DNA from: Pseudomonadota bacterium
GTDB lineage: Bacteria; Pseudomonadota; Alphaproteobacteria; Sphingomonadales; Sphingomonadaceae
DNA length: 64,000 nucleotides
Direction: 5' to 3'
Assembly: GCA_023416515.1 (NCBI GenBank)
Contig: JAEZHP010000151.1
Location: 1 to 64,000 of the forward strand
Part shown: positions 1 through 8,870 of the stretch, piece after piece
How the letters are laid out: the number at the start of each line of letters is the position of its first letter
How positions within the stretch are numbered: position 1 is the stretch's first letter
Notes under the pieces: model-generated
Databases searched by the model: none
The model's input: the letters and a program-made list of their open reading frames with translations, nothing else
Told to the model about the DNA's origin: nothing
Position numbers and translations under genes: made by a program

Positions 1-64
1 GATCAAGATTGAGCAGGCGCGCTTCTGGCGCTATCGCGAAGGCCGAAAAAGCTGGGGACCTGCC

Positions 65-847
65 GTGGCCGAATTCTTCCTTCCCAAGAACAGCACCATC
101 AAGAAGGGGAAGACCTATTCCGCGCCCGCGGGCTCCGCGAAGGCGCGCAAGTTCAAGATCTACCGCTACGATCCCGACGCGGGCGAGAATCCGCGCTACG
201 ACACCTATGAGATCGACACCGAGGCGTGCGGGCCGATGGTCCTCGACGCGCTCATCAAAATCAAGTCGGAGCAGGATCCGAGCCTGACCTTCCGCCGCTC
301 GTGCCGCGAGGGCATTTGCGGCTCCTGCTCGATGAACATGAACGGCAAGAACGGCCTCGCCTGCACGACCGCGATCGACGATTTGAAGGGCGACGTTCGC
401 ATCACGCCGCTGCCGCACATGGACGTGATCAAGGACCTCGTCCCCGACTTCACCCATTTCTACGCCCAATATGCGTCGATCGAGCCGTGGCTGAAGACGG
501 CGACTCCGGAGCCGTCGGGCAAGGAGCGGCTTCAGTCGCCGGAGGACCGCGCCAAGCTGGACGGCCTCTACGAGTGCATCCTGTGCGCTTGCTGCTCGAC
601 CTCGTGCCCGAGCTATTGGTGGAATGCCGACAAGTTCCTGGGCCCCGCCATTCTTCTCCAGGCCTATCGCTGGCTCGCCGACAGCCGCGACGAGATGACC
701 GGCGAGCGGCTCGACCAGCTCGAGGATCCGTTCCGCCTCTATCGCTGCCACACGATCATGAACTGCGCGAACGTCTGCCCGAAGGGCCTCAACCCCGCCA
801 AGGCGATCGCCGAGACCAAGAAGCTCATGATGGAGCGCGCGGTCTGA
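65..847 (+). CDS. sdhB: Succinate dehydrogenase iron-sulfur subunit SdhB
   Basis: 260 aa from a GTG start. SdhB carries electrons from the FAD of SdhA to ubiquinone in complex II at the inner membrane. The N-terminal ferredoxin domain has the [2Fe-2S] ligands C80, C85, C88 and C100 (CREGICGSC ... C). The C-terminal domain has CILCACCSTSCP (C171-C181) and CHTIMNCANVCPKG (C228-C238) for the [4Fe-4S] and [3Fe-4S] clusters. The frame stays open upstream to base 2, but family proteins begin near MAEF, so GTG 65 is preferred. No sdhA C-terminus is recognisable in bases 1-64, so the rest of the complex must lie to the left. Confidence 0.97.
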   Translation: MAEFFLPKNSTIKKGKTYSAPAGSAKARKFKIYRYDPDAGENPRYDTYEIDTEACGPMVLDALIKIKSEQDPSLTFRRSCREGICGSCSMNMNGKNGLACTTAIDDLKGDVRITPLPHMDVIKDLVPDFTHFYAQYASIEPWLKTATPEPSGKERLQSPEDRAKLDGLYECILCACCSTSCPSYWWNADKFLGPAILLQAYRWLADSRDEMTGERLDQLEDPFRLYRCHTIMNCANVCPKGLNPAKAIAETKKLMMERAV

Positions 848-854
848 CTCTGCT

Positions 855-876
855 CCCCTCCCGCTTGCGGGAGGGG
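855..876. terminator. Palindrome 3' of sdhB, possible terminator
   Basis: CCCCTCCCGC (855-864) and GCGGGAGGGG (867-876) form a perfect 10-bp stem eight bases after the sdhB stop. There is no T tract, so it may stabilise or attenuate the transcript rather than act as a classical terminator. Sequences of this G/C-run type recur between genes in alphaproteobacteria. Confidence 0.5.
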
Positions 877-898
877 TCGGGGCAAGGCACCAACCCTC

Positions 899-975
899 CG
901 CTCGTCCCGAGCGTAGTCGAGGGGCGCCCGTGAGGAATCCGTGCAAGCGCCCCTCGACTTCGCTCGGGACGAGCG
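899..975. repeat. Palindromic intergenic repeat (REP-like), 29-bp arms
   Basis: The arms 899-927 and 947-975 are reverse complements with a single mismatch (arm core CGTCCCGAGCG ... GTCGAGGGG) and enclose a 19-base loop. The element fills the gap between sdhB and the thioesterase gene. It resembles the dispersed 'CTTCGACTTCGCTC...' repeat I know from sphingomonad genomes. A degenerate relative occurs at 50648-50687. Confidence 0.75.
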
Positions 976-992
976 GGTAGGCCGGCGCTTCC

Positions 993-1445
993 ATGCAGAT
1001 CCACCCCGCCATCCGCCACGAGCCGGCGCCCGATCATCCGGGCTGGATGACCTGGGACGTGACCGGGCCCGAGCGGTTCAACAGCTCGATCGGGCCACTC
1101 CTGGTGCGGCGCGGCGAGGACGGGCGCGGCTGGTGCCGGATGTTCCCCGAGCAGGCGCATTCCAACCTCGGCAACAAGGTCCATGGCGGCGCTCTGATGA
1201 CCTTCGTCGACATGGCGCTCTACGCGGGCGGAGCGATGGCCGGGGCCAATGTCGCGATGGCGGTCACGCTCGACTGCTCGGTCCAGTTTCTCGACGCGGG
1301 CGAGCTCGGCGAGCCGCTCGACGCAGAGGTGGAGCTGTTGCGCGAAACCGGCCGCCTCGTCTTCATCCGCGGCCGCCTGTTGCAGGGTGAGCGCCTGATC
1401 GCCTCCTTCTCCGCGAGCCTTCGCAAGGCGGTGCTGCTGCGATGA
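993..1445 (+). CDS. PaaI-family hotdog thioesterase
   Basis: 150 aa. This is a single hotdog-fold domain of the PaaI/YbgC acyl-CoA thioesterase superfamily. The signature HSNLGNKVHGGALMTFVDMA (residues about 56-75) has the helix-start 'HGG' and the acidic residue D73, which acts as the catalytic acid in this superfamily. It is predicted cytosolic, hydrolysing an acyl- or aryl-CoA; the substrate cannot be read from sequence. Its stop overlaps the zapE start (ATGA, 1442-1445), so the two are probably translationally coupled. The overlap with zapE carries no functional hint. Confidence 0.85.
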   Translation: MQIHPAIRHEPAPDHPGWMTWDVTGPERFNSSIGPLLVRRGEDGRGWCRMFPEQAHSNLGNKVHGGALMTFVDMALYAGGAMAGANVAMAVTLDCSVQFLDAGELGEPLDAEVELLRETGRLVFIRGRLLQGERLIASFSASLRKAVLLR

Positions 1446-2554
1446 GCAAGGTCGCCGCCCGCTATCGCGAGCTGGTCGCCGCCGGCGAGCTTCGCCCCGA
1501 TCCGGACCAGGAACGCGCCGCGACCGCGCTCGACCGGCTCGCCGAGGCGCTGGAGCGGCAGCCCCGCAATGGCGGCTTCTTCTCGCGCCTGCTCGGCGCG
1601 AAGGCCGAGGCGCCGCGCGGCATCTACATGTGGGGTGGAGTCGGGCGCGGCAAATCCATGTTGATGGACCTTGCCTTCGACAGCATCGACTTTTCGCCGA
1701 AGCGCCGGATCCACTTCCACGAATTCATGCTCGACGTGCACGAACGGCTTCGGGTCGAGCGCGCCAAGGAGAGCGGCGACCCGGTGCCGCCGGTCGCCGC
1801 CCCACTGGCTGCGGAGGCCAAGCTCCTCTGCTTTGACGAGATGGTGATCAACAACACCGCCGACGCGATGATCCTGTCGCGGCTGTTCTCGCACCTGCTC
1901 GAGGCGGGAGTGACGGTGATCACCACCTCGAACCGGCCGCCTGACGACCTCTACAAGCACGGCCTCAACCGCGAGCTGTTCCTGCCCTTCATCGCCCTGA
2001 TCAAGGAGCGCCTCGACGTGGTCGGGCTCAACGGTCCCACCGACTATCGCCTCCAGCGGCTCGGCGGAATGCCGACCTGGCACGTGCCGAACGGTCCGAA
2101 GGCCACCGAGGACTTGCGCGAGGCCTTCTTTCGCCTGACCGACTATCCGGTGGAGGACGCGGCGCATGTCCCGACCTGCGACCTCAACGTGCCCGGCGGC
2201 CGGATCCTCCACGTGCCCAAGGCGCTGAAGGGCGTTGCGGTCTTCTCGTTCAAGCGGCTGTGCGGCGAGGCCCGCGGCGCGAGCGACTATCTCACCATCG
2301 CCCGCAACTTCCACACCGTGATCCTGGTCGGGATCCCAAGGCTCGGCCCGGAGAATCGCAACGAGGCGGCGCGCTTCGTCACCCTCATCGACGCACTCTA
2401 CGAGCATAAGGTGAAGCTTCTCGGCGCCGCCGACGCGGAGCCGGCGGACCTCTACACCGCGGGCGATGGCGCCTTCGAGTTCGAGCGCACCGCGTCGCGC
2501 CTCATGGAAATGCAGAGCGCCGACTATCTCGCCGCCGGTCACGGCGAGGATTAG
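1442..2554 (+). CDS. zapE: Cell division protein ZapE (AFG1-like ATPase)
   Basis: 370 aa, normal for the AFG1/ZapE P-loop ATPase family. Walker A is GGVGRGKS (residues 65-72) and Walker B is LLCFDE (128-133). A sensor-1-like TTSNRPPDDLY follows near 160, along with the family motif FKRLCGEARGASDYL near 277. In gammaproteobacteria ZapE acts on FtsZ rings at constriction; mitochondrial AFG1 helps turn over respiratory proteins. A place beside respiratory and TCA genes (sdhB before, mdh after) is common in alphaproteobacteria. Confidence 0.93.
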   Translation: MSKVAARYRELVAAGELRPDPDQERAATALDRLAEALERQPRNGGFFSRLLGAKAEAPRGIYMWGGVGRGKSMLMDLAFDSIDFSPKRRIHFHEFMLDVHERLRVERAKESGDPVPPVAAPLAAEAKLLCFDEMVINNTADAMILSRLFSHLLEAGVTVITTSNRPPDDLYKHGLNRELFLPFIALIKERLDVVGLNGPTDYRLQRLGGMPTWHVPNGPKATEDLREAFFRLTDYPVEDAAHVPTCDLNVPGGRILHVPKALKGVAVFSFKRLCGEARGASDYLTIARNFHTVILVGIPRLGPENRNEAARFVTLIDALYEHKVKLLGAADAEPADLYTAGDGAFEFERTASRLMEMQSADYLAAGHGED

Positions 2555-2658
2555 CGCTCAAGACGGTTGCCCCTCAGGGCGCGCGGGTCTAGGCGGCTTC
2601 GCAATCGGCTGCGCCCGCAGCCCCTTCGCTTTTCAGAATTGAGGAAAGGGGGAGCTTC

Positions 2659-3621
2659 ATGGCTCGCAAGAAGATCGCGCTCATCGGGGCTGGCAATATC
2701 GGCGGAACGCTCGCCCATCTCGCCGCTCAGAAGGAGCTTGGCGACATCGTCCTGTTCGACGTCGTCGAGGGCATCCCGCAGGGCAAGGCGCTCGACCTCG
2801 CCCAGTGCGGCCCGGTCGAGGGCTTCGACGCCAAGCTCACGGGCACCAACGACTATGCCGACATTGCCGGGGCCGACGTGGTGATCGTCACCGCCGGCGT
2901 TCCGCGCAAGGAAGGCATGAGCCGCGACGACCTGTTGGGCATCAACCTCAAGGTGATGAAGGCGGTCGGCGAGGGCATCAAGAACAACTGCCCCGACGCT
3001 TTCGTCATCTGCATCACCAACCCATTGGACGCGATGGTGTGGGCGCTCCGCGAATTCTCCGGCCTCCCGCACAACAAGGTCGTCGGAATGGCCGGCGTCC
3101 TCGACAGCGCGCGCTTCAGCCATTTCCTCGCCGAGGAATTCCAGGTCTCGGTGCGCGACGTGAACAGCTTCGTTCTCGGCGGGCATGGCGACACGATGGT
3201 GCCAGTGGTCCAGTATTCGACCGTCGCCGGGATCCCCGTCCCCGACCTCATCGCCCAGGGCCGCTCGACCAAGGAGCGGATCGACGCGATCGTGAAGCGC
3301 ACCCGCGGCGGCGGCGGCGAGATCGTCAAGCTCCTGAAGACCGGCTCGGCCTTCTATGCGCCCGCGGCGAGCGCCATCTCGATGGCGGAATCCTATCTCG
3401 GCGACCAGAAGCGGCTGCTTCCCTGCGCCGCCCACCTCACCGGCCAGTACGGCATCGACGATCTCTATGTCGGCGTTCCGGTGATCATCGGCGCCGGCGG
3501 CGTCGAGCAGGTCGTGGAGATCGAGCTCGACGACGAGGCCAAGGCCAACTTCCAGGTCTCGGTCGACGCGGTCAAGGAACTGCTGGTCGCCTGCAAGGGC
3601 ATCGACAGCTCGCTGAGCTGA
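2659..3621 (+). CDS. mdh: Malate dehydrogenase (LDH-like, NAD-dependent)
   Basis: 320 aa. It interconverts malate and oxaloacetate in the TCA cycle. GAGNIGG (residues 10-16) binds NAD. The substrate arginines lie in GVPRKEGMSRDDLL (from 80), NP at 121-122 matches the family, and the catalytic His is H176 in GGHGDTMVP. An Arg rather than Gln after GVP marks malate over lactate specificity. The 5' spacing carries GAAAGGGGGAGC, a strong ribosome-binding site. It begins the run mdh-sucD-sucA-sucB-lpdA. Confidence 0.97.
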   Translation: MARKKIALIGAGNIGGTLAHLAAQKELGDIVLFDVVEGIPQGKALDLAQCGPVEGFDAKLTGTNDYADIAGADVVIVTAGVPRKEGMSRDDLLGINLKVMKAVGEGIKNNCPDAFVICITNPLDAMVWALREFSGLPHNKVVGMAGVLDSARFSHFLAEEFQVSVRDVNSFVLGGHGDTMVPVVQYSTVAGIPVPDLIAQGRSTKERIDAIVKRTRGGGGEIVKLLKTGSAFYAPAASAISMAESYLGDQKRLLPCAAHLTGQYGIDDLYVGVPVIIGAGGVEQVVEIELDDEAKANFQVSVDAVKELLVACKGIDSSLS

Positions 3622-3640
3622 TCAGTTTAGAAAGAAACCA

Positions 3641-4528
3641 ATGAGCATTCTCGTCAACGCGAATACCCGCGTCATCACCCAGGGCATGACCGGCGAGACC
3701 GGCACGTTCCACACCCAGCAGGCGCTCGCCTACGGCACCAAGATGGTCGGCGGCGTGACCCCCGGCAAAGGCGGCACCACGCATATCGGCCTGCCCGTTT
3801 TCGATACGGTCGACGAGGCGGTGAAGGCCACCGGCGCCGACGCCAGCGCGATCTACGTTCCGCCGCCCTTCGCCGCGGACTCGATCCTCGAGGCGATCGA
3901 CGCCGAGGTGCCGCTGATCGTGTGCATCACGGAAGGGATCCCGGTGCTCGACATGGTGCGCGTGAAGCGCGCCCTGGCCAGCTCCAAGTCGCGCCTGATC
4001 GGCCCGAACTGCCCGGGCGTCCTGACCCCGGACGAGTGCAAGATCGGAATCATGCCCGGCAACATCTTCCGCAAGGGCAGCGTCGGGATCGTCAGCCGCT
4101 CGGGCACGCTCACTTATGAGGCGGTGTTCCAGACCTCGAACGCCGGCCTCGGCCAGACCACCGCGGTCGGAATCGGCGGCGACCCGGTCAAGGGCACCGA
4201 GTTCATCGACGTCCTCGAGATGTTTCTCGCCGACGCCGAGACCAAGTCGATCATCATGATCGGCGAGATCGGCGGCTCGGCCGAGGAGGAAGCAGCCCAG
4301 TTCCTCGCCGACGAGGCGAAGAAGGGCCGCTCCAAGCCGACCGTCGGCTTCATCGCCGGCCGAACCGCTCCTCCGGGCCGCCGAATGGGCCATGCCGGAG
4401 CGATCGTGTCGGGCGGCCAGGGCGGCGCCGAGGACAAGATCGCAGCGATGGAAGCGGCCGGCATCCGAGTGTCGCCGAGCCCCTCCGAGCTCGGCACCAC
4501 GCTCGCCGACCTTCTCGCCACCGTCTGA
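3641..4528 (+). CDS. sucD: Succinyl-CoA synthetase alpha subunit
   Basis: 295 aa. The alpha subunit binds CoA and carries the phosphohistidine that links CoA release from succinyl-CoA to NDP phosphorylation. The active His is H251 in GRRMGHAGAIVSG, and the CoA-binding Rossmann half includes GMTGETGTFHT (15-25). It starts 19 bases after mdh. The beta subunit gene sucC, usually directly upstream, is absent from this window, so the partner must be encoded elsewhere. Confidence 0.97.
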   Translation: MSILVNANTRVITQGMTGETGTFHTQQALAYGTKMVGGVTPGKGGTTHIGLPVFDTVDEAVKATGADASAIYVPPPFAADSILEAIDAEVPLIVCITEGIPVLDMVRVKRALASSKSRLIGPNCPGVLTPDECKIGIMPGNIFRKGSVGIVSRSGTLTYEAVFQTSNAGLGQTTAVGIGGDPVKGTEFIDVLEMFLADAETKSIIMIGEIGGSAEEEAAQFLADEAKKGRSKPTVGFIAGRTAPPGRRMGHAGAIVSGGQGGAEDKIAAMEAAGIRVSPSPSELGTTLADLLATV

Positions 4529-4591
4529 GGGAAGAGAGGGCCCTCGGCTTTAAAACCCCCGACGAATGGCTAGATTGCGGCCGTTCCTGAA

Positions 4592-7534
4592 ATGAGTTCG
4601 AGACGAGTCATGGCGCGCGAGGATGATGGTGTTGACATGCTGGAGGGGGTGAGCCCCGCTTATCTCCAGTCTCTCTACGCGCGTTATTCGTCCGACCCCT
4701 CCTCGGTGGAGCCGCAGTGGCAGCGCTGGTTCGAGGGCGCGTCGGAGATGGTGTCCGGCCCGAGCTGGCAGCGATCCAACTGGCCGCCGTCCGACACCGA
4801 CGCTCTGACCGCAGGGCTCGATCCGACCCAGGCCGCGATCGACAAGCCCGCCAACGGCAAGGCGGCCGCTGCTCCGGCGGCTCCGGCCCTGAAGCCGGCA
4901 CCGGTCAGCGAGGACGCGATCCGCCAGGCTTCCCAGGACGTCGTCCGGGCGATGATGCTGATCCGCACCTATCGCGTGCGCGGTCATCTTGCCGCCGACC
5001 TGGATCCGCTCGGAATCCACCGCCGCGACCTGCCCGAGGACCTGACTCCGGAATTCCACGGACTCGACCCGAACAGCGACCGGCCGATCTATCTGGACGG
5101 CGCTCTCGGCTTCAAGACCGCCACCGTGCGCGAGATCGTCGACGTGCTTCGCCGCAATTATTGCGGCCATGTCGGCCTCGAATATATGCACATCAACGAC
5201 CTTGCCGAGCGCCGCTTCCTTCAGGAGCGGATGGAAGGCAAGGACGCCGAGATCGCGTTCACGCCGGAGGGCAAGCAGGCGATCCTCGGCAAGGTCATCC
5301 AGGCGGAGCAGTGGGAGAAGTTCCTCGCCCGCAAATATGTGGGCACCAAGCGGTTCGGCCTCGACGGCGGTGAGTCGATGGTTCCGGCCCTCGAAGCCGT
5401 CATCAAATATGGCGGCCAGTTCGGGATCTCCCAGATCGTCGTGGGGATGGCCCATCGCGGGCGCCTCAACGTCCTGTCGAACGTGATGGGCAAGCCCTAT
5501 CGCGCGATCTTCTCCGAATTCGCCGGCGGCTCGGCCAATCCCGAGGATGTCGGCGGCTCGGGCGACGTCAAATACCATCTCGGCACCTCGTCCGACCGCG
5601 AGTTTGACGGAGTGAAGGTCCACCTCTCGCTGGTCGCCAACCCCAGCCATCTCGAGGCGGTCGACCCGGTCGTTCTCGGCAAGGTCAAGGCCGAGCAGAC
5701 CGCGATCGGCGACAGCGAGGGCGCCAAGGTCCTTCCGGTTCTCCTCCACGGCGACGCGGCGTTCGCCGGCCAGGGCATCGTCGCCGAATGCTTCGGCTTC
5801 TCGGACCTGCCGGGCTACGACACCGGCGGCTGCCTCCACTTCGTCATCAACAACCAGATCGGCTTCACGACGAGCCCGCGTTTCGCGCGCTCCTCGCCCT
5901 ACCCGTCGGACGTCGCCAAGATCGTCCAGGCGCCCATCCTCCACGTCAACGGCGACGACCCGGAAGCGGTGACCTTCGCCTGCAAGCTGGCGATCGAGTA
6001 CCGCCAGCGCTTCCGCCGCGACATCGTTATCGACATGTGGTGCTACCGCCGCTTCGGCCACAACGAGGGCGACGAGCCGAGCTTCACCCAGCCGCTCATG
6101 TACGCCAAGATCCGCAAGCATCGCGCGGTCTCCGAAATCTATGCCGAGCGGCTCGATCGGGAGGGTGTCGTCGACCCGAAGCAGGTCGAGGAGATGCAGC
6201 GCGCCTATGTCGCGACTCTCGAGGACGAGTTCGAGGCGGCAAAATCCTATCTGCCCAACAAGGCTGACTGGTTCGGCGGCCGCTGGTCGGGCCTCGGCCG
6301 GCCGGACACTCCGGAGACCGAGCGCCGCAACGTCGTAACCGCGATCAAACCGGAAGTGATGGATGAGATCGGGCGGATCATCACCACGGTCCCCGAAGGC
6401 TTCACCATCCACAAGACGCTCCAGCGCGTTCTCGATGCCAAGAAGGCGATGTTCGAGAGCGGCGAGGGCTTCGACTGGGCGACCGCCGAGGCGCTCGCCT
6501 TCGGCACACTCGTCAAGGAAGGCCATCAGGTCCGACTGTCGGGACAGGACAGCGGCCGCGGCACGTTCAGCCAGCGCCACGCCGTGTGGCGCAACCAGGA
6601 GACCGGCGAGCGCTACATCCCGCTGTGCAACATCGCCGGCGACAAGGAGAATCCGGGCCGCTTCGAGGTCCGCGACAGCCCGCTTTCCGAATTCGGAGTG
6701 CTCGGCTTCGAATATGGCTATGCCTCGGCCGATCCGCGCAGCCTGGTCCTGTGGGAGGCGCAGTTCGGCGACTTCGTCAACGGCGCCCAGGTCATCATCG
6801 ACCAGTTCATTGCCGCCGGCGAGGTGAAGTGGCTTCGAGCCAACGGCCTCGTCATGCTCCTTCCGCACGGTTACGAAGGCCAGGGCCCCGAGCACAGTTC
6901 GGCGCGCCCAGAGCGCTTCCTGCAGCTGTGCGCCGAGGACAATATGCAGGTCGCCAACTGCACCACCCCGGCCAATTATTTCCACATCCTGCGCCGGCAG
7001 ATGCTCCGCGACTTCCGCAAGCCGCTGATCATGATGACGCCGAAGTCGCTGCTTCGGCACAAGATGGCGGTGTCGAGCGCGAGCGACTTCACCGGCGACA
7101 GCCATTTCAAGCGGATCATGTCGGACACGACTCCGCCGGCCGACAAGGACGTGAGGCGCCTGGTCCTGTGCAGCGGCAAGGTCGCCTACGACCTCATCGA
7201 GGCGCGCGACAAGGCGGGCGCGGGCGACACGACGATCGTTCGCATCGAGCAGCTCTATCCCTTCCCGTCCGAGCCCCTGGTCGAGCGCCTCAAGCGCATG
7301 ACCAACCTCGAAGAGGTGGTGTGGGCGCAGGAAGAGCCGCGCAACAACGGCGCCTGGTTCTTCGTCGATCCACTGATCGAGCAATGCCTCGGCGAGGCCG
7401 GGGTGAAGCCGAAACGGGCTCGCTATGCCGGCCGCGCCGCGTCGGCCTCGCCGGCGACGGGCCTTGCCAAACGCCACGCAGCCGAGCAGGCCGCGCTCAT
7501 CGCCGACGCGCTCGGCATCGACAGCAAGTCCTGA
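4592..7534 (+). CDS. sucA: 2-Oxoglutarate dehydrogenase E1 component
   Basis: 980 aa. This is the thiamine-diphosphate decarboxylase of the oxoglutarate dehydrogenase complex. The N-terminal segment is LEGVSPAYLQSLYARY, the E2-docking peptide typical of E1o. The central region has GMAHRGRLNVL and RFGHNEGDEPSFTQP, the latter with active-site His. The transketolase-like pyrimidine domain holds the end-segment GYEGQGPEHSSARPERFLQL. ATG 4592 is the first start. ATG 4610, preceded by GAGACGAG, would drop six residues and is equally plausible. sucB follows 37 bases later. Confidence 0.97.
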   Translation: MSSRRVMAREDDGVDMLEGVSPAYLQSLYARYSSDPSSVEPQWQRWFEGASEMVSGPSWQRSNWPPSDTDALTAGLDPTQAAIDKPANGKAAAAPAAPALKPAPVSEDAIRQASQDVVRAMMLIRTYRVRGHLAADLDPLGIHRRDLPEDLTPEFHGLDPNSDRPIYLDGALGFKTATVREIVDVLRRNYCGHVGLEYMHINDLAERRFLQERMEGKDAEIAFTPEGKQAILGKVIQAEQWEKFLARKYVGTKRFGLDGGESMVPALEAVIKYGGQFGISQIVVGMAHRGRLNVLSNVMGKPYRAIFSEFAGGSANPEDVGGSGDVKYHLGTSSDREFDGVKVHLSLVANPSHLEAVDPVVLGKVKAEQTAIGDSEGAKVLPVLLHGDAAFAGQGIVAECFGFSDLPGYDTGGCLHFVINNQIGFTTSPRFARSSPYPSDVAKIVQAPILHVNGDDPEAVTFACKLAIEYRQRFRRDIVIDMWCYRRFGHNEGDEPSFTQPLMYAKIRKHRAVSEIYAERLDREGVVDPKQVEEMQRAYVATLEDEFEAAKSYLPNKADWFGGRWSGLGRPDTPETERRNVVTAIKPEVMDEIGRIITTVPEGFTIHKTLQRVLDAKKAMFESGEGFDWATAEALAFGTLVKEGHQVRLSGQDSGRGTFSQRHAVWRNQETGERYIPLCNIAGDKENPGRFEVRDSPLSEFGVLGFEYGYASADPRSLVLWEAQFGDFVNGAQVIIDQFIAAGEVKWLRANGLVMLLPHGYEGQGPEHSSARPERFLQLCAEDNMQVANCTTPANYFHILRRQMLRDFRKPLIMMTPKSLLRHKMAVSSASDFTGDSHFKRIMSDTTPPADKDVRRLVLCSGKVAYDLIEARDKAGAGDTTIVRIEQLYPFPSEPLVERLKRMTNLEEVVWAQEEPRNNGAWFFVDPLIEQCLGEAGVKPKRARYAGRAASASPATGLAKRHAAEQAALIADALGIDSKS

Positions 7535-7571
7535 ACCGCGCGGCGCGCGGGCTGAACAAGAGGGTTTTTAG

Positions 7572-8840
7572 ATGGCTACCGACGTCAAGGTCCCAACGCT
7601 TGGCGAGTCGATCACCGAGGCCACGGTCGGCCAGTGGCTGAAGCAGCCGGGCGATCCGGTCGCGGCCGACGAGGCGATCGCAAGCCTCGAGACCGACAAG
7701 GTCGCGGTCGAGGTCAACGCGCCGGTCGCCGGAACGATGGGCGAGCAGCTCGTCGCCGAGGGCGACAATGTCGAGGTCGGCGCGGTGATCGCCCGGATCG
7801 AGACCGACGGCGCCGCCGCCGCTCCTTCCGCCGCGCCGCAGCAAGCTGTCGCCGAGACGGTGCAGGAGAATGCCGGCGAGAATATCGCTCTCCGCGACGA
7901 CGAGGACGAGGGCGGGGTCGACGAGCACGGCAACCTGACGCTGTCGCCGGCCGTGCGCCGCGTAGTCCTCGAGCACCAGCTTGACCCGTCCAAGATCAAG
8001 GGTACCGGCAAGGACGGCCGCCTGACCAAGGACGACGTGCTCGCCGCCGCGGCAAAAGCGCAGAAGGGTTCGCCGGCTTCGGCGCCCGCCGCTGCTGCTC
8101 CGGCGCCCGCGCCTGCCCCGGCCGCCGCTTCGACCGGCGAGCGCCGCGAAGAGCGGGTGCGGATGACGCGCCTTCGCCAGACCATCGCCAGCCGCCTCAA
8201 GGAAGCGCAGAACACCGCGGCGATGCTGACGACGTTCAACGACGTCGACATGACCGCGGTGATGGAGGCGCGCAGCCGCTACAAGGACCTGTTCGAGAAG
8301 AAGCACGGCATCCGCCTCGGCTTCATGAGCTTCTTCGTGAAGGCCTCTACCCTCGCGCTCCGCGACATCCCCGCGGTCAACGCCTCGATCGAGGGCGACG
8401 AGATCGTCTACCGCGACTATGCGGACATTTCGGTCGCCGTGTCCGCCCCTCAGGGTCTCGTCGTGCCGGTCATCCGAGACGCCGACAAGATGAGCTTCGC
8501 CGAGGTCGAGAAGACCATCGCCGACTTCGGCAAGCGCGCCAAGGACGGCACGCTGAAGCTCGACGAGATGCGCGGCGGCACCTTCACCATCACCAATGGC
8601 GGCGTGTTCGGCTCGCTGATGTCGACGCCGATCCTCAACCCGCCGCAGTCGGGCGTGCTCGGAATGCACCGGATCGAGGAGAGGCCGGTGGTCCGAAACG
8701 GCCAGATCGTCGCCAAGCCGATGATGTACCTGGCTTTGTCCTACGACCACCGCATCGTCGACGGCCGCGAGGCGGTCACCTTCCTCGTGCGCATCAAGGA
8801 AGCGCTCGAGGACCCGATGCGCCTGCTGATCGACCTTTGA
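7572..8840 (+). CDS. sucB: Dihydrolipoyl succinyltransferase, E2 of oxoglutarate dehydrogenase
   Basis: 422 aa. The order of domains is: lipoyl domain with the lipoylated K43 (ETDKVAV); an acidic linker; the peripheral E1/E3-binding domain (LSPAVRRVVLEHQLDPSKIKG, about 119-139); an Ala/Pro-rich hinge (about 165-190); and the catalytic acyltransferase domain ending SYDHRIVDGREAV with H393 and D397. One lipoyl domain and this size fit succinyl- rather than acetyl-transferases. It lies between sucA and lpdA, so all three components of the complex are encoded together. Confidence 0.97.
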   Translation: MATDVKVPTLGESITEATVGQWLKQPGDPVAADEAIASLETDKVAVEVNAPVAGTMGEQLVAEGDNVEVGAVIARIETDGAAAAPSAAPQQAVAETVQENAGENIALRDDEDEGGVDEHGNLTLSPAVRRVVLEHQLDPSKIKGTGKDGRLTKDDVLAAAAKAQKGSPASAPAAAAPAPAPAPAAASTGERREERVRMTRLRQTIASRLKEAQNTAAMLTTFNDVDMTAVMEARSRYKDLFEKKHGIRLGFMSFFVKASTLALRDIPAVNASIEGDEIVYRDYADISVAVSAPQGLVVPVIRDADKMSFAEVEKTIADFGKRAKDGTLKLDEMRGGTFTITNGGVFGSLMSTPILNPPQSGVLGMHRIEERPVVRNGQIVAKPMMYLALSYDHRIVDGREAVTFLVRIKEALEDPMRLLIDL

Positions 8841-8870
8841 TCGCGACCACGACCCAACGAAAGACGAGCA

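Noticed and set aside
4550..7477. 975-codon open frame on the - strand across sucA
   Set aside because: It is antisense to a clear E1 dehydrogenase and has an Arg/Leu/Ala/Val-rich composition with no motif. Long antisense frames are expected in GC-rich DNA with strong third-position bias.
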